A DNA stretch of 64,000 nucleotides from Rhizobacter sp964253025 (GTDB lineage Bacteria; Pseudomonadota; Gammaproteobacteria; Burkholderiales; Burkholderiaceae_C). The DNA lies in NCBI RefSeq assembly GCF_964253025.1, contig NZ_CAXUQC020000001.1:558001-622000 (forward strand). Reading direction: 5' to 3'. A model generated the notes under the pieces. The model had not been told where the DNA came from, searched no databases, and worked only from the letters and a program-made list of their open reading frames with translations. Both the position numbers and the translations under genes were made by a program. Shown here in pieces: positions 33,729 through 42,328 of this stretch. Numbering within the stretch: position 1 is the stretch's first letter; every line of letters begins with the position of its first letter.

Positions 33729-35411
33729 ATGCAGCTGTCTTCCCGCTTCCGATCCAGCGTCCTCGCCGCCTGTCTTGCCCTGCCCCTGGCCTCGTGTGGC
33801 GGCAGCGGCGGCGGCGACACTCCGCCCGCGCCCGGGGCTCCCGTGGCCGTCACCGTGTCGCAGGCGCAAGGCACGCCGGAAAACCGGCTCGCCTGCTTCA
33901 AGGGCGTGGCCGACCCGGCCTGCCAACTGCGCATCTACCAGGTGATGGTCGAAGCCTTCGCCGACGGCGACCCGTCGGCGAACTTCAACGCCGGCTACGG
34001 CACCAGCCCGCACAAGGGTGACCTGCAGGGCGTGCTCAACGCGCTCGACTACATCAAGAGCACCGGCGTCAACGCCCTCTGGCTCACGCCGATCTTCGAA
34101 TCCGCGCCGAAGGCAGGCCAGGACGACTGGACCGACCGGCTGGATGCCACCGGCTACTACGCTTCCGATTACTTCAAGGTCGATCCGAGGTTCGGCACCA
34201 ACGCCCAGTTCAAGGCGCTGGTGGAGGCGGCGCACGCCCGGGGCCTGTACGTCTTCCTCGATGGCGTCTTCGGCCACTACAAGGACAACCTCGTGGCTTC
34301 GCCCGCTGGCCGCCGTCCGGCCAACGGCCTGTGCCTGAACGACCAGGGCGCGACCTACACCCCCGGCACCCACCAGGCCTGCGCCGACTACGCGGACCCT
34401 GCCACGCTGGCCTTCTTCCAGGAGGTGGCCACGCACTGGATCACCGAATACAAGATCGATGGCTGGCGGCTCGACCAGGCGTACCAGGTGCCGCCGGCCC
34501 AGTGGGCGGCCTTGCGCCAGGCCGTGGCAACGGCATCGGCGGGCGTGACCTACACCGGCGCGTCGGGCGCCGCCGTGCAGCCGCTCGGCCACATGGTGGC
34601 CGAGGTGTGGTCCGGCGAATCCACCATCCAGGCCCGCGCCTACGGCACGGAGGCGGCCCCGGCGTTGCAGTCGGCCTTCGATTTTCCAGGCCGCTACCGG
34701 CTCGTGCAAACCCTGGCCGGGGAAGAGGCTTCGGCCGCGAGCGGCAAGGCCGGCCTGCCGGCGACGACCCTGGCCGAGGTGTACGCCACCCGTGCGGCCT
34801 ACCCGTCGCATGCGATGCCCAACCTGATGCTCACCAACCACGACCTCGTGCGCTTCGGTGACCTGATCCAAAGGGCCGGCCTTGGCCAGCCCGACGAAGA
34901 CCGCTACTGGCTGCGCCACAAGGCGGCCTTCGCCTTCATGGCCGCCCACAGCGGGCCGGTCACGCTCTACTACGGCGACGAGATCGGCCAGGAACTGCCC
35001 GGCTTCGCCGCCGCCGTCACCACCAACTGCGCCGTCCAGGGTCTGTGCGACGACCACGTCAGCCGCACGGCGGGCAAGGTGTCGGGCCTCACCGCACGCG
35101 AGGCCGACCTGAAGGCGCACGTCGCGGCCCTGATGGCGCTGCGCGACGCACATCCGGCCCTGGCCGTCGGCACGCGCACGCACCTGCACGCCGACGCGCA
35201 GCTCTACGTCGACCGCAAGGATGCCGGCAGCGACCGCGTGCTCTTCGTGCTGAACACCGGCACCACCCCGGCCGTGGTGACGGTCCGTGCACCGGTGCTC
35301 GGCTCGCCGCAGCAGCTCACCGACCTCATGGACTCGCGCACCGTCACGGCAGGCGAGGGCGGCTTCGCGATCGAGGTGCCGGCACTGAGCGGTCGCTTCC
35401 TCAGCTTCTGA
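33729..35411 (+). CDS. GH13 alpha-amylase-family lipoprotein
   Basis: 560 residues. Signal peptide with lipobox LASC followed by a Gly/Pro linker, then a (beta/alpha)8 glycoside hydrolase: LRIYQVMVEAFADGD, VNALWLTPIFES, region I FLDGVFGHYKDN (usual DxVxNH altered to DGVFGH), region II DGWRLDQ (nucleophile Asp), region III AEVWSGE (acid/base Glu) and region IV LTNHDLVRFG (Asp), so all three catalytic carboxylates are present. The C-terminal domain has the sandwich strands VLFVLNTGTTPAVV. It acts on alpha-glucans at the cell surface. ATG 33711 is an alternative start. No sugar transporter nearby. Confidence 0.87.
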   Translation: MQLSSRFRSSVLAACLALPLASCGGSGGGDTPPAPGAPVAVTVSQAQGTPENRLACFKGVADPACQLRIYQVMVEAFADGDPSANFNAGYGTSPHKGDLQGVLNALDYIKSTGVNALWLTPIFESAPKAGQDDWTDRLDATGYYASDYFKVDPRFGTNAQFKALVEAAHARGLYVFLDGVFGHYKDNLVASPAGRRPANGLCLNDQGATYTPGTHQACADYADPATLAFFQEVATHWITEYKIDGWRLDQAYQVPPAQWAALRQAVATASAGVTYTGASGAAVQPLGHMVAEVWSGESTIQARAYGTEAAPALQSAFDFPGRYRLVQTLAGEEASAASGKAGLPATTLAEVYATRAAYPSHAMPNLMLTNHDLVRFGDLIQRAGLGQPDEDRYWLRHKAAFAFMAAHSGPVTLYYGDEIGQELPGFAAAVTTNCAVQGLCDDHVSRTAGKVSGLTAREADLKAHVAALMALRDAHPALAVGTRTHLHADAQLYVDRKDAGSDRVLFVLNTGTTPAVVTVRAPVLGSPQQLTDLMDSRTVTAGEGGFAIEVPALSGRFLSF

Positions 35412-35449
35412 GCTGGGCGAGCCTGCGCCATCCGGCCGACAATGTCGGC

Positions 35450-35476
35450 ATGATTCGCTGCGCCTGCTGTCCATGA
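35450..35476 (+). CDS. Possible 8-codon leader ORF MIRCACCP
   Basis: ATG to TGA, eight codons with three Cys; its stop overlaps the ATG of the next gene (ATGA). A GACAAT box (35438-35443) ends 6 nt before its ATG, so it could be translated from a leaderless mRNA and hand ribosomes to the methyltransferase, which has no Shine-Dalgarno. It may equally be chance. Confidence 0.25.
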   Translation: MIRCACCP

Positions 35477-36210
35477 CCTGGCCCTTGCCGGCCCTGCTGG
35501 CCTGGGCTGCCGCCTGGGCCGCCTACCTGGCCCTCCGGGATCTCGCCGGGGTGCCGCCCGGCCTGGCCTTCACCCTCGCGGCGGCACTGGGTGGCGTGGC
35601 GGCGCTGGCCGGTAGCACTCGCTGGCGCTCGGTGTTCATCGCCGTCGGCTTTCCGCTCTCGGTGCTCGCTTCCGGCGCCGCGTCGGTACCGGCCTGGGCG
35701 TGGCTGGTGCCACTGGCCGCGGTGCTGGCGTTGTACCCCGTGCACGCCTGGCGCGACGCGCCGGTGTTTCCGACGCCGCCCGGCGCGCTGCTCGGGCTGC
35801 CCACGCAAGTGGCGTTGCCGGCCGGCGCCCGCATCGTCGATGCCGGTTGCGGACTCGGCGACGGCCTGCGCGAACTTCATGCGGCGTACCCGCAGGCCGT
35901 GCTCGAGGGCTGGGAGTGGAGCTGGCCGCTGGTGCTGGCATGCCGCCTGCGCTGCCGCCTCACCGGCGTGCCGGCGCAGGTGCGCCGGGCGGACATCTGG
36001 CGCGCCGACTGGTCGGGCTGCGACCTCGTCTACCTGTTCCAGCGCCCCGAAAGCATGGCGCGCGCGCAGCAGAAGGCGGCGGCCGAACTTCGCCCGGGCG
36101 CGTGGCTCGCAAGCCTCGAATTCCCGGTACCCGACCGCCGCCCGAGCGCCGTGCTGCGCTGCCCGGACGGCCGGCCGGTATGGCTGTACCGCAGCCCGGG
36201 CCGCGGTTGA
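35473..36210 (+). CDS. Membrane-anchored class I methyltransferase
   Basis: 245 residues. Three hydrophobic N-terminal segments (PALLAWAAAWAAYLALRDLA, AFTLAAALGGVAALAG, VPAWAWLVPLAAVLALYPV) precede a Rossmann domain with motif I RIVDAGCGLGDGLRELH, acidic strand LEGWEWSW and DLVYLFQRPESM. The arrangement resembles small membrane-attached methyltransferases annotated in Burkholderiales; the substrate is unknown. It probably begins its own transcript just after the amylase gene. Confidence 0.75.
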   Translation: MTWPLPALLAWAAAWAAYLALRDLAGVPPGLAFTLAAALGGVAALAGSTRWRSVFIAVGFPLSVLASGAASVPAWAWLVPLAAVLALYPVHAWRDAPVFPTPPGALLGLPTQVALPAGARIVDAGCGLGDGLRELHAAYPQAVLEGWEWSWPLVLACRLRCRLTGVPAQVRRADIWRADWSGCDLVYLFQRPESMARAQQKAAAELRPGAWLASLEFPVPDRRPSAVLRCPDGRPVWLYRSPGRG

Positions 36211-36232
36211 CCCCTGCGGGTCGGGACGTGGG

Positions 36233-36619
36233 TCAGGCCATCGCGTGCAGGCCGACGCGGTTGCCTTCGGTGTCGAGCACGATGGCGAAGAACCCCATGC
36301 CGTTCCCGATGTCGGTCTTCGGGATGGCGATCGACCCGCCGGCGCCTTCGACCTTCGCCAGCACGGCGTCCACCGACGGTTCGGCGTTCAGGTACACGAC
36401 GGTCCCCTCGGCCACCGGTGCCGGCGCTTGCTCGCCGGCCACCAGGCAGCCGCCGATGCCGGACTTCTCGCACGGGAACATCGCCATGTGCGAGCCCTCC
36501 ATGGACATGCGCTCCAGCGGCGCACCCAGCAACGTTTCGTAGAAGCGCGCAGCGCGGTCCAGGTCGCGGGCGGGAATCTCGAACCAGTTGATCGCGTTCG
36601 GTCGAAGGGCTTGGGCCAT
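36233..36619 (-). CDS. VOC family protein (glyoxalase-like)
   Basis: 128 residues: NWFEIPARDLDRAARFYETLLG, YLNAEPSVDAVLAKVEGAGG, DIGNGMGFFAIVLDTEGNRVGLH in outline, the two beta-alpha-beta-beta-beta modules of the vicinal-oxygen-chelate fold. The usual metal ligands are only partly present, so catalysis is uncertain. AGGAAC precedes the ATG. A perfect 10-bp inverted repeat lies 43 bp upstream. Confidence 0.82.
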   Translation of the reverse strand: MAQALRPNAINWFEIPARDLDRAARFYETLLGAPLERMSMEGSHMAMFPCEKSGIGGCLVAGEQAPAPVAEGTVVYLNAEPSVDAVLAKVEGAGGSIAIPKTDIGNGMGFFAIVLDTEGNRVGLHAMA

Positions 36620-36661
36620 GGTGGTTCCTTTCAGGTTGAAGAGCCTTCATGGTGGCGGTCC

Positions 36662-36687
36662 GCTGCTGACAGCGTCGTGTCAGCAGC
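36662..36687. promoter_or_regulatory. Perfect inverted repeat upstream of VOC gene
   Basis: GCTGCTGACA, 6 nt, TGTCAGCAGC. A second palindrome, CGTGCAC-A-GTGCACG, lies at 36759-36773. The surrounding 303-bp gap (36620-36922), between the VOC gene and the divergent membrane protein, has no gene. TGACA-N6-TGTCA is a common shape of dimeric repressor sites. Confidence 0.45.
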
Positions 36688-36922
36688 CTGCCGCCCTTGG
36701 GACGAGTGGGAGACTTGATCGGGCTCCGCGGAGATCAGCGCCTCGCCCGGTCCACCGCCGTGCACAGTGCACGCAGGTACCGCCCCGATATCATCCTGGC
36801 AGCCCGACCGCGCGCTCGTCGATGCGCGACACCGGTGCGGCGAAACGCTTCGGCCAGCTTCTCGACGGAGCAGGGCAGCATTCTTCCCCTGGCACCACGA
36901 CCGGCACCTCCACAAAGCTCCG

Positions 36923-37327
36923 ATGCACTTCGACATCACGACCGTTCTCCTGGCGATCTCGGTGCTCTTGTTCTTGCTGGCCTTGATCGCAGCGGCACGC
37001 CCGATGTCCTTCCTGCTGTTCGGCAAGCGCGTGAAAGGACGGGTTCGGTCCGAGCATCTGTTCACATCGGGCGGTACGCGAATGCGCTTCTATCGCGTGT
37101 CGTTCGGCCTCTCGACGGGCCAGCCAGGGGAGCTCCGCAGTTCCGCTTCAGCGCGGTGGCTTGCCCGCCCCGGCGTCGGCGCAGAGGTCGACGTTCTGTT
37201 GCGAGAGCGGGCGGAGGGGCCGAAAGCATGCATCGCCACTTGGCCGGAAATGTGGCTTGGCCCCACGGTGTTGCTCTTCTTCTGCATGACCTCCGCGGCC
37301 TTTGCAGCATTCACGATGTCGGGCTGA
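36923..37327 (+). CDS. Small DUF3592-like membrane protein
   Basis: 134 residues. N-terminal helix ITTVLLAISVLLFLLALIAAA, a beta-rich middle with GKRVKGRVRSEHLF, TRMRFYRVSFGL and GAEVDVLLRE, and a second helix LGPTVLLFFCMTSAAFAAFTM at the C-terminus. This matches the DUF3592 layout (TM, beta domain, TM). Function unknown; inner membrane. A larger protein of the same kind lies at 39844-40542. The start is by length and hydrophobicity; the Shine-Dalgarno is poor. Confidence 0.6.
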   Translation: MHFDITTVLLAISVLLFLLALIAAARPMSFLLFGKRVKGRVRSEHLFTSGGTRMRFYRVSFGLSTGQPGELRSSASARWLARPGVGAEVDVLLRERAEGPKACIATWPEMWLGPTVLLFFCMTSAAFAAFTMSG

Positions 37328-37549
37328 ACGTGACGCGGCCCAACCCCTGCGCCGCCGATTCGCTGCTCGTGTGCACGGCATGGTGCGGACGGGCCGGTCC
37401 GGTTGAAGTCGCTTGCAAGCAGCGATGAGGCAGCAGTCTTGCTGCGCGACACGAAACTCGCGCGGGCAACCGATCGAGCATGCTCAGCCCCTCGACGCCA
37501 GGGCCGCCGTTCAGCGGTGCCTCGCCATGAACTCGACGGCGGCTTGGTA

Positions 37550-38380
37550 TCAGCCGGACAGCGGCAATGGTCGTTGCAGCGGCATCAGCGCCGCTGCGGC
37601 GTGGCGCGCACGCCAATGGGCTGAGGGGGATTCGCCCAGCAGGGCGTGGCACTCGCGGATCAGGTGCGACTGATCTGCAAACCCGGTTGCCGCCGCGGTC
37701 TCGGTCCATGAGCCGGTGTGGCCGTAATGCTTCAGCGCATGCTGCAGGCGCGCCACGCGGGCGAACTTTTTCGGACCGACCCCGGTGGCCCGGGTAAAGC
37801 GTCGCTCCAGCGCGCTGATGCTGAGCTCGGCTTGCCGCGCCAGGGTCTTCAAGGATGCGAGGCCACCGGCCTGCCAGAGGTTCGTGGCCGTCGCCTGCAT
37901 CGCCGCATCGAGTTGCGCGGGACGGTGATGCGACAGCAGGAAGGCTTCGACGCACCGGACTCTCTCGTGCGGGGTCGCGAGGTCGTGCAACTGATCCTCC
38001 AGGGCTTCGATGCGGGCGTGGCCGAGCACGTCGCGGTAGTCAACCCGCCTGTCCACGATGGAGGTCGCGGAGCACGGCAACAGGCACCGCGCGCCGCACG
38101 GTGTCAGGCGCACGATGACCCCGGCCTGGCGACCGGACCCCTCGACGTCGAAGCGGTGGGTCTGGAAACCGGAGATGCCGCTTCGGCGGCCGGTGCTGCT
38201 GTGCCGCTTGTGCCTTGCGTCCACCGGGTCACCGAAGAGGAAGCAGGCAATGGACGTCGTGTCGGGATAGACAACCCATTCCAGCGGCTCGCAGGTCGGT
38301 GCATCTCCGCGGATGTCATAGGCCAGCAGGTCGATGACGTACGGTGCCAGGGGAGGCGAGGGCGCGAACGTCGAGATCAT
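37550..38380 (-). CDS. AraC-family transcriptional regulator
   Basis: 276 residues. The N-terminal sensing part (YVIDLLAYDIRGD, HRFDVEGSGRQAGVIVRLTPCGARCLL in outline, VDYRDVLG) resembles DUF6597. The C-terminal double HTH is clear: LASLKTLARQAELSISALERRF and WTETAAATGFADQSHLIRECHALLGESPS. AGGA 8 nt before the ATG supports the start; 46 upstream in-frame codons are excluded. It is divergent from the lipoprotein at 38605, a possible target. Confidence 0.87.
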   Translation of the reverse strand: MISTFAPSPPLAPYVIDLLAYDIRGDAPTCEPLEWVVYPDTTSIACFLFGDPVDARHKRHSSTGRRSGISGFQTHRFDVEGSGRQAGVIVRLTPCGARCLLPCSATSIVDRRVDYRDVLGHARIEALEDQLHDLATPHERVRCVEAFLLSHHRPAQLDAAMQATATNLWQAGGLASLKTLARQAELSISALERRFTRATGVGPKKFARVARLQHALKHYGHTGSWTETAAATGFADQSHLIRECHALLGESPSAHWRARHAAAALMPLQRPLPLSG

Positions 38381-38604
38381 CGAAGGTCCTTTCACTGGCG
38401 CGTGCGGCGCAGACCGCGAGCTTAGGCCCGCCTTCGACGGCGTGGTCCCCCCCAAGAGTCGGGATCGCCCGAGGGAGCGTGCGCCGATTTTGTCCAAGGC
38501 GAAACGGTGGCCTGCCACTTAAGGTGGCGTTCGATCTCGCGCACCTCGCGCGTGCCGGGCGCAGTCCTCCACCTGCGTCGGCGTTTGCCCACAAGGAACA
38601 GGAA

Positions 38605-39381
38605 ATGAACCGATCGCTCAAGGGACTCTGGGCTTCCGCCCTGCTCTCGCTGGCTGCCTGCGGAGGCGGGGGCGACAGCGTCGATGCCACGGCGACGCCC
38701 GCCCCTGGAACCGGAACCGAAGCGCCGCCGCCTGCGGTGGACCCGGGTGCAGGCCCGGGAACCGGCGTCGGCGCGCCCCCGCCCGCAGCAGACCCGGGGT
38801 ACGACCTCAACGCGGCGCACCGCGCCCAGGTGCTGTCGGGCGACGATTACGTCGAGCTCCGTTTCGAAAGCGGGTCGCCTGACTGCACGGAGGGCGAGCT
38901 CTCGCTGCAGACCCGCGCTGCCCAGCAGACTGCGGCCGGCTACCGCGTCGACATCGTGCTGACCTACGGGGTCGGACCTTGTACCTACGGGCACTCCAGG
39001 GCCCTTCTCTTCGACCCGGCGTTCCTGTACCGCGGCACCGAGCACGCAAGAGGTCAGTACGCGCTGCGCCTGGATGGCCCCGCAACGCCGCTGCCTGCAA
39101 GCGTTCGGGTCGGCGACACGGGAACCTATGCGAAGACCCTGCTCATTCCCACGGGCTCCCAAGCGCCGGTCACCGAGCACCGCACCACCTGGGTCATCGA
39201 AGCCGACACGGCGACCTCCGCCATCGTGAACTTCAAGGAAGCAGTGCACCTGCCCGGCGCGGGTCTGCGCGAGTCGTTCCAGTACCGGTACCGGATCGGA
39301 AGCTCGGGCCCCCTCGTCTTGCAATCGATCGAGCACCACGATCACACCAAGGGGCACCATACGTTGCACGTGCGGAACTGA
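38605..39381 (+). CDS. Predicted lipoprotein with Pro/Gly linker
   Basis: 258 residues. Signal MNRSLKGLWASALLSLAAC with lipobox LAAC, a low-complexity linker of repeated PAPGTGTEAPPP-like units (to about residue 70), then a beta-rich domain with two Cys pairs possible (SPDCTEGEL, GVGPCTYGHS). No family recognised. AGGAA 5 nt before the ATG. Divergent from the AraC-family regulator. Confidence 0.7.
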   Translation: MNRSLKGLWASALLSLAACGGGGDSVDATATPAPGTGTEAPPPAVDPGAGPGTGVGAPPPAADPGYDLNAAHRAQVLSGDDYVELRFESGSPDCTEGELSLQTRAAQQTAAGYRVDIVLTYGVGPCTYGHSRALLFDPAFLYRGTEHARGQYALRLDGPATPLPASVRVGDTGTYAKTLLIPTGSQAPVTEHRTTWVIEADTATSAIVNFKEAVHLPGAGLRESFQYRYRIGSSGPLVLQSIEHHDHTKGHHTLHVRN

Positions 39382-39523
39382 CGTGCAAGGCCCTGGGCCC
39401 GGGCCGGAGCAGGCGCTCTTGTCGCCGCTCACTTCCGGTGCCGACCTACATCTCCTGCCCGGTCTTCGGCGCCGCACACTGCCGCGCGATGCCGAGGCCA
39501 GGTCCGGGCCGCACTGAGCCACC

Positions 39524-39811
39524 ATGACATCGACGACTCGCCTCAAACGTCAGCAGCAGCTTCCGCGCCCCGGCGCTGTCGCGAGACTCTGGTTCTGCGT
39601 CGGATTCATGGCGGCCCTGTGGCTGGTGGTCTTCCTGTACCTCTACTGGGTGATGTTCGAACCCTTCCAGCTGGCCGGGCACGCCGCGACGCATGTCGTC
39701 GCGGTGGCCGTGTTCACCACGGCGATCGGCCTTGGCATGGCGGGGCTGGGCCTGCTCGTCTATCCCTTGCTGCGGGGCGTTCACCGCCGTGGTCTGATCA
39801 CCTTCGATTGA
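39524..39811 (+). CDS. Small two-helix membrane protein
   Basis: 95 residues with a basic N-terminus and two membrane helices (ARLWFCVGFMAALWLVVFLY and VVAVAVFTTAIGLGMAGLGL). No family recognised. Convergent with the DUF3592 gene, 32 bp away. Confidence 0.5.
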   Translation: MTSTTRLKRQQQLPRPGAVARLWFCVGFMAALWLVVFLYLYWVMFEPFQLAGHAATHVVAVAVFTTAIGLGMAGLGLLVYPLLRGVHRRGLITFD

Positions 39812-39843
39812 GGCGGCGGTGCTGTCCCCCGGTCAGGAGCCCG

Positions 39844-40542
39844 TCAGGCAGCGCCGTTGAGGAAGCCGGTGTCCATGTGGTAGCGACGCGGGTTGTTCTC
39901 GTCGAGGTAGACGGTGATGTAGTCGCTTTGCAGGTGTTCGCCCGGGTCCTGCCACAGGTTCCGGCTGCGAAATACGCGGTATTCGGCGGTCACGGGATCC
40001 TTCCAGCGGGCGACGATGCGCCAGGGATGCCGACCATTCACCTCGACCATCACATTGCGCTCGATGTCCTGCACGCGCGCCTGGACCGGCAATCCGGTGG
40101 CGGCCAGGTGCCGGGCGCGCCGGTCTGACCACACCGGCACGAGGATCATGGACAGTCCCACCAAGAAGAAGGCGCTCCCGATGCCACCCACGATCGAGGC
40201 GCCGCCCCAGAGCGAGAAGAAGCTCTCCACCTGCGCGTCACCGGGGGCGGCGGGGCGGTAGAGCACCGAGACGGTCTCCCCTTCGTCATGAGCGGGCGGG
40301 TTGCTCGCCACGCGCGAGCGCACTTCGATGTCACGTCCGTCGGCCGACCGGAACGTCACGACAGGGCTGTACAGCGTCGAGCCGCTTGAACCTCGCGAGG
40401 GCACGAGTGCGACCACGGTGCCCTCCGTCCGCTGGGCGCCGGCGAGAAATTCGCGGGTGGAGTGCACCATCCACGCGGCGCCGATCAGCATCGCCGCACC
40501 GACGAGGAAGAACGCGTATTTGATGACGCTGATGACCTTCAT
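39844..40542 (-). CDS. DUF3592 domain membrane protein
   Basis: 232 residues. Helix VIKYAFFLVGAAMLIGAAW, beta domain TEGTVVALVPSRGSSGSTLYSP then VVTFRSADGRDIEVRSRVASNPP and ETVSVLYRPAAPGDAQVESF in outline, and a second helix pair IVGGIGSAFFLVGLSMILVP: the DUF3592 layout. A second, related beta segment follows (LPVQARVQDIERNVMVEVNGRHP), suggesting an internal duplication of the extracytoplasmic part. Function unknown. Confidence 0.78.
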   Translation of the reverse strand: MKVISVIKYAFFLVGAAMLIGAAWMVHSTREFLAGAQRTEGTVVALVPSRGSSGSTLYSPVVTFRSADGRDIEVRSRVASNPPAHDEGETVSVLYRPAAPGDAQVESFFSLWGGASIVGGIGSAFFLVGLSMILVPVWSDRRARHLAATGLPVQARVQDIERNVMVEVNGRHPWRIVARWKDPVTAEYRVFRSRNLWQDPGEHLQSDYITVYLDENNPRRYHMDTGFLNGAA

Positions 40543-40604
40543 GCCGTGGACCCCTGGTTGCTCTTGTGGAGCCGGATTCTGTCGAGGGGCCTCCGGTGGC
40601 GCCT

Positions 40605-41324
40605 TCACCCTCTCGGGGGTGGTGCCCCCTCGCGGGCGGGTTCGAAGGCGGGCGCCAGGTGGCGGGTGACATTGCCCGCGAAGGGCGTCCATGGACTCAC
40701 CGGCGCACCGGCGCGCCGCAGGGCGTCGCCTGTCCAGGTATTGCAGGTGGTGAAGAGGTCGTAGGCGCCGCGGGCTTCGAAGAAGGCATCGGTGGGGCCG
40801 TAGTGGCCGGCCACCGGGACGGCGCGCCCCGCGGCGTCAGGGGCGAGCGTTTGCCGCACATGCTCAGCCAGCGCGGCCGCCTGCTGCCCATCGAGCGGCA
40901 GCTTCCAGGTGCGACGGCCCAGGTCCTGGCGGCGAAGCCAGGTGACGTGCAACAAGGTGCGGCCCCGGCCCGAGAGCGCGCCGATGGCGCGCCCGGGGGT
41001 CAGGTCACGCCAACGGGGCGTGTGGAGGTAGAAGTCCCGGTCGCCCCAGCCGATGGCCACGAATTCGGAGTCCGCAGGGAAGGCCGGGAAGCGGTTGGGA
41101 GGGAACACCTCGGTCCAGTCGGTTCCGCCCGACTTCAGCGGCAGCACCAGGTCCGTGTGGACGCCGTTGGAGACGACGTAGGCCTCCAGGGTCGTCGCAG
41201 CGGGCGGGCTGGTCGGCGTGGGTGGCACCAGCGCGAGCGCCCAGGCCGCCGTGGCGTATGCGGCGCAGAGCGCGACCACCGCTGCGGTCGACAGGGCCAG
41301 CAGCCGCGCCATTCCACGCACCAC
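40605..41324 (-). CDS. TIGR02117/DUF2459 family protein
   Basis: 239 residues with an N-terminal helix (LLALSTAAVVALCAAYATAA) and a conserved periplasmic domain: VVSNGVHTDLVLPL, FVAIGWGDRDFYLHTP, GRTLLHVTWL, YDLFTTCNTWTGDALR. The VHTDLVLP/CNTW pair is the family signature and recalls papain-like NlpC-type folds; activity unknown. The GTG at 41322-41324 was taken as start because GGAGG lies 6 nt before it; the ATG at 41310-41312 is the alternative. Confidence 0.82.
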   Translation of the reverse strand: MVRGMARLLALSTAAVVALCAAYATAAWALALVPPTPTSPPAATTLEAYVVSNGVHTDLVLPLKSGGTDWTEVFPPNRFPAFPADSEFVAIGWGDRDFYLHTPRWRDLTPGRAIGALSGRGRTLLHVTWLRRQDLGRRTWKLPLDGQQAAALAEHVRQTLAPDAAGRAVPVAGHYGPTDAFFEARGAYDLFTTCNTWTGDALRRAGAPVSPWTPFAGNVTRHLAPAFEPAREGAPPPRG

Positions 41325-41386
41325 GCCGCCCCTCCGGGTGGACGACGGTGTGTCGATCGAGTGCAACGCTCGCGGCCGCAAGGGCT

Positions 41387-42187
41387 TCAGCGCGACGTCG
41401 GGGCGACGTACACCTGACCGTCGTGCCGGAGGGTATGACGGCGCGAGACCGGCGCGGCCTTGCGATCCACGCATTCGTCGCCCTGTTGCCGGGTGGTTCG
41501 GCGGTCCTGCACCGTGTGGGCGACCAGGTCGACGAAGCCACGCGTGCGGCCGGCGCCGGTCTTGAGCACCGTGCGGGTCTCGGTGAATTCGCCGGCGCAG
41601 CGCGTATCCCAGGCGCCGCGCAGCGTCCAGGAGGCCAGGTCTTCCAGCACCGGGCGCAGCCTGTCGCCTTGTACTGCATGGAGCGTGAGCAGCTCGCGGG
41701 AATCGAGTCGCTCCGGGGAGGGGCCGGCGTGCTGCAGGCGCAGGGCCACGCTCGGCACCTTGGGTGCGAGGGCAGGGGTGCCGGTGTCGATCTCGACGCC
41801 GGTGAGGGCCGAGCCATCCGGCTGCTGCGGGCGTTGCCGCGCCTGGCGGTCCAGCACCCGGCCGGCCGCGGTGTCCACCAGGTACAGGTCGGCTTCGTAG
41901 CCGGCCATGGGATCGCCCGGGTTGGCCGGCATTGCAACGCCAGCGGACGGGTAGACCAAGGCGACGATGGCCCGGTCGCGTTGACTCGGCAGGGGTTGGC
42001 AGCGTGTCCAGTGGTCTTCGATCATCTCCGGCAGGCGGCTGCGGCCGTGGGCTTCGCCAAGGGACTTCCAGGCCGCGTCGGCGCAGTATTCCGCCTGCGC
42101 GGCGGCGGGCAGGGTCATGAAGGACAGCACGAGAAGGGGCTGAAGGGCCGTGCGGACTGTCGTCGATAGGCGGGGAAACTTGCGCAT
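41387..42187 (-). CDS. Secreted protein of unknown function
   Basis: 266 residues with a Sec signal (TALQPLLVLSFMTLPAAAQA) and a mature part beginning EYCADAAWKSLGEAHG. It includes ADLYLVDTAAGRVLDRQ, GVEIDTGTPALAP, and several paired Cys. No family recognised. 62 bp upstream of the DUF2459 gene on the same strand. Starts at the ATG preceding MRKFPRL; no clear Shine-Dalgarno. Confidence 0.6.
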   Translation of the reverse strand: MRKFPRLSTTVRTALQPLLVLSFMTLPAAAQAEYCADAAWKSLGEAHGRSRLPEMIEDHWTRCQPLPSQRDRAIVALVYPSAGVAMPANPGDPMAGYEADLYLVDTAAGRVLDRQARQRPQQPDGSALTGVEIDTGTPALAPKVPSVALRLQHAGPSPERLDSRELLTLHAVQGDRLRPVLEDLASWTLRGAWDTRCAGEFTETRTVLKTGAGRTRGFVDLVAHTVQDRRTTRQQGDECVDRKAAPVSRRHTLRHDGQVYVAPTSR

Positions 42188-42328
42188 GGACGGGCTCGAC
42201 ACCAGGAGGCGAAGGCGCCATTGTGAACGCGCATCCACTTTGGCGGTCCTCGGGAGAACACCCGAGGTGTGTCAAGGCGTGGCCGCGTGGCGCGACGGGG
42301 CGCGCGGCTGCGGCTACCATCCGGCTCC

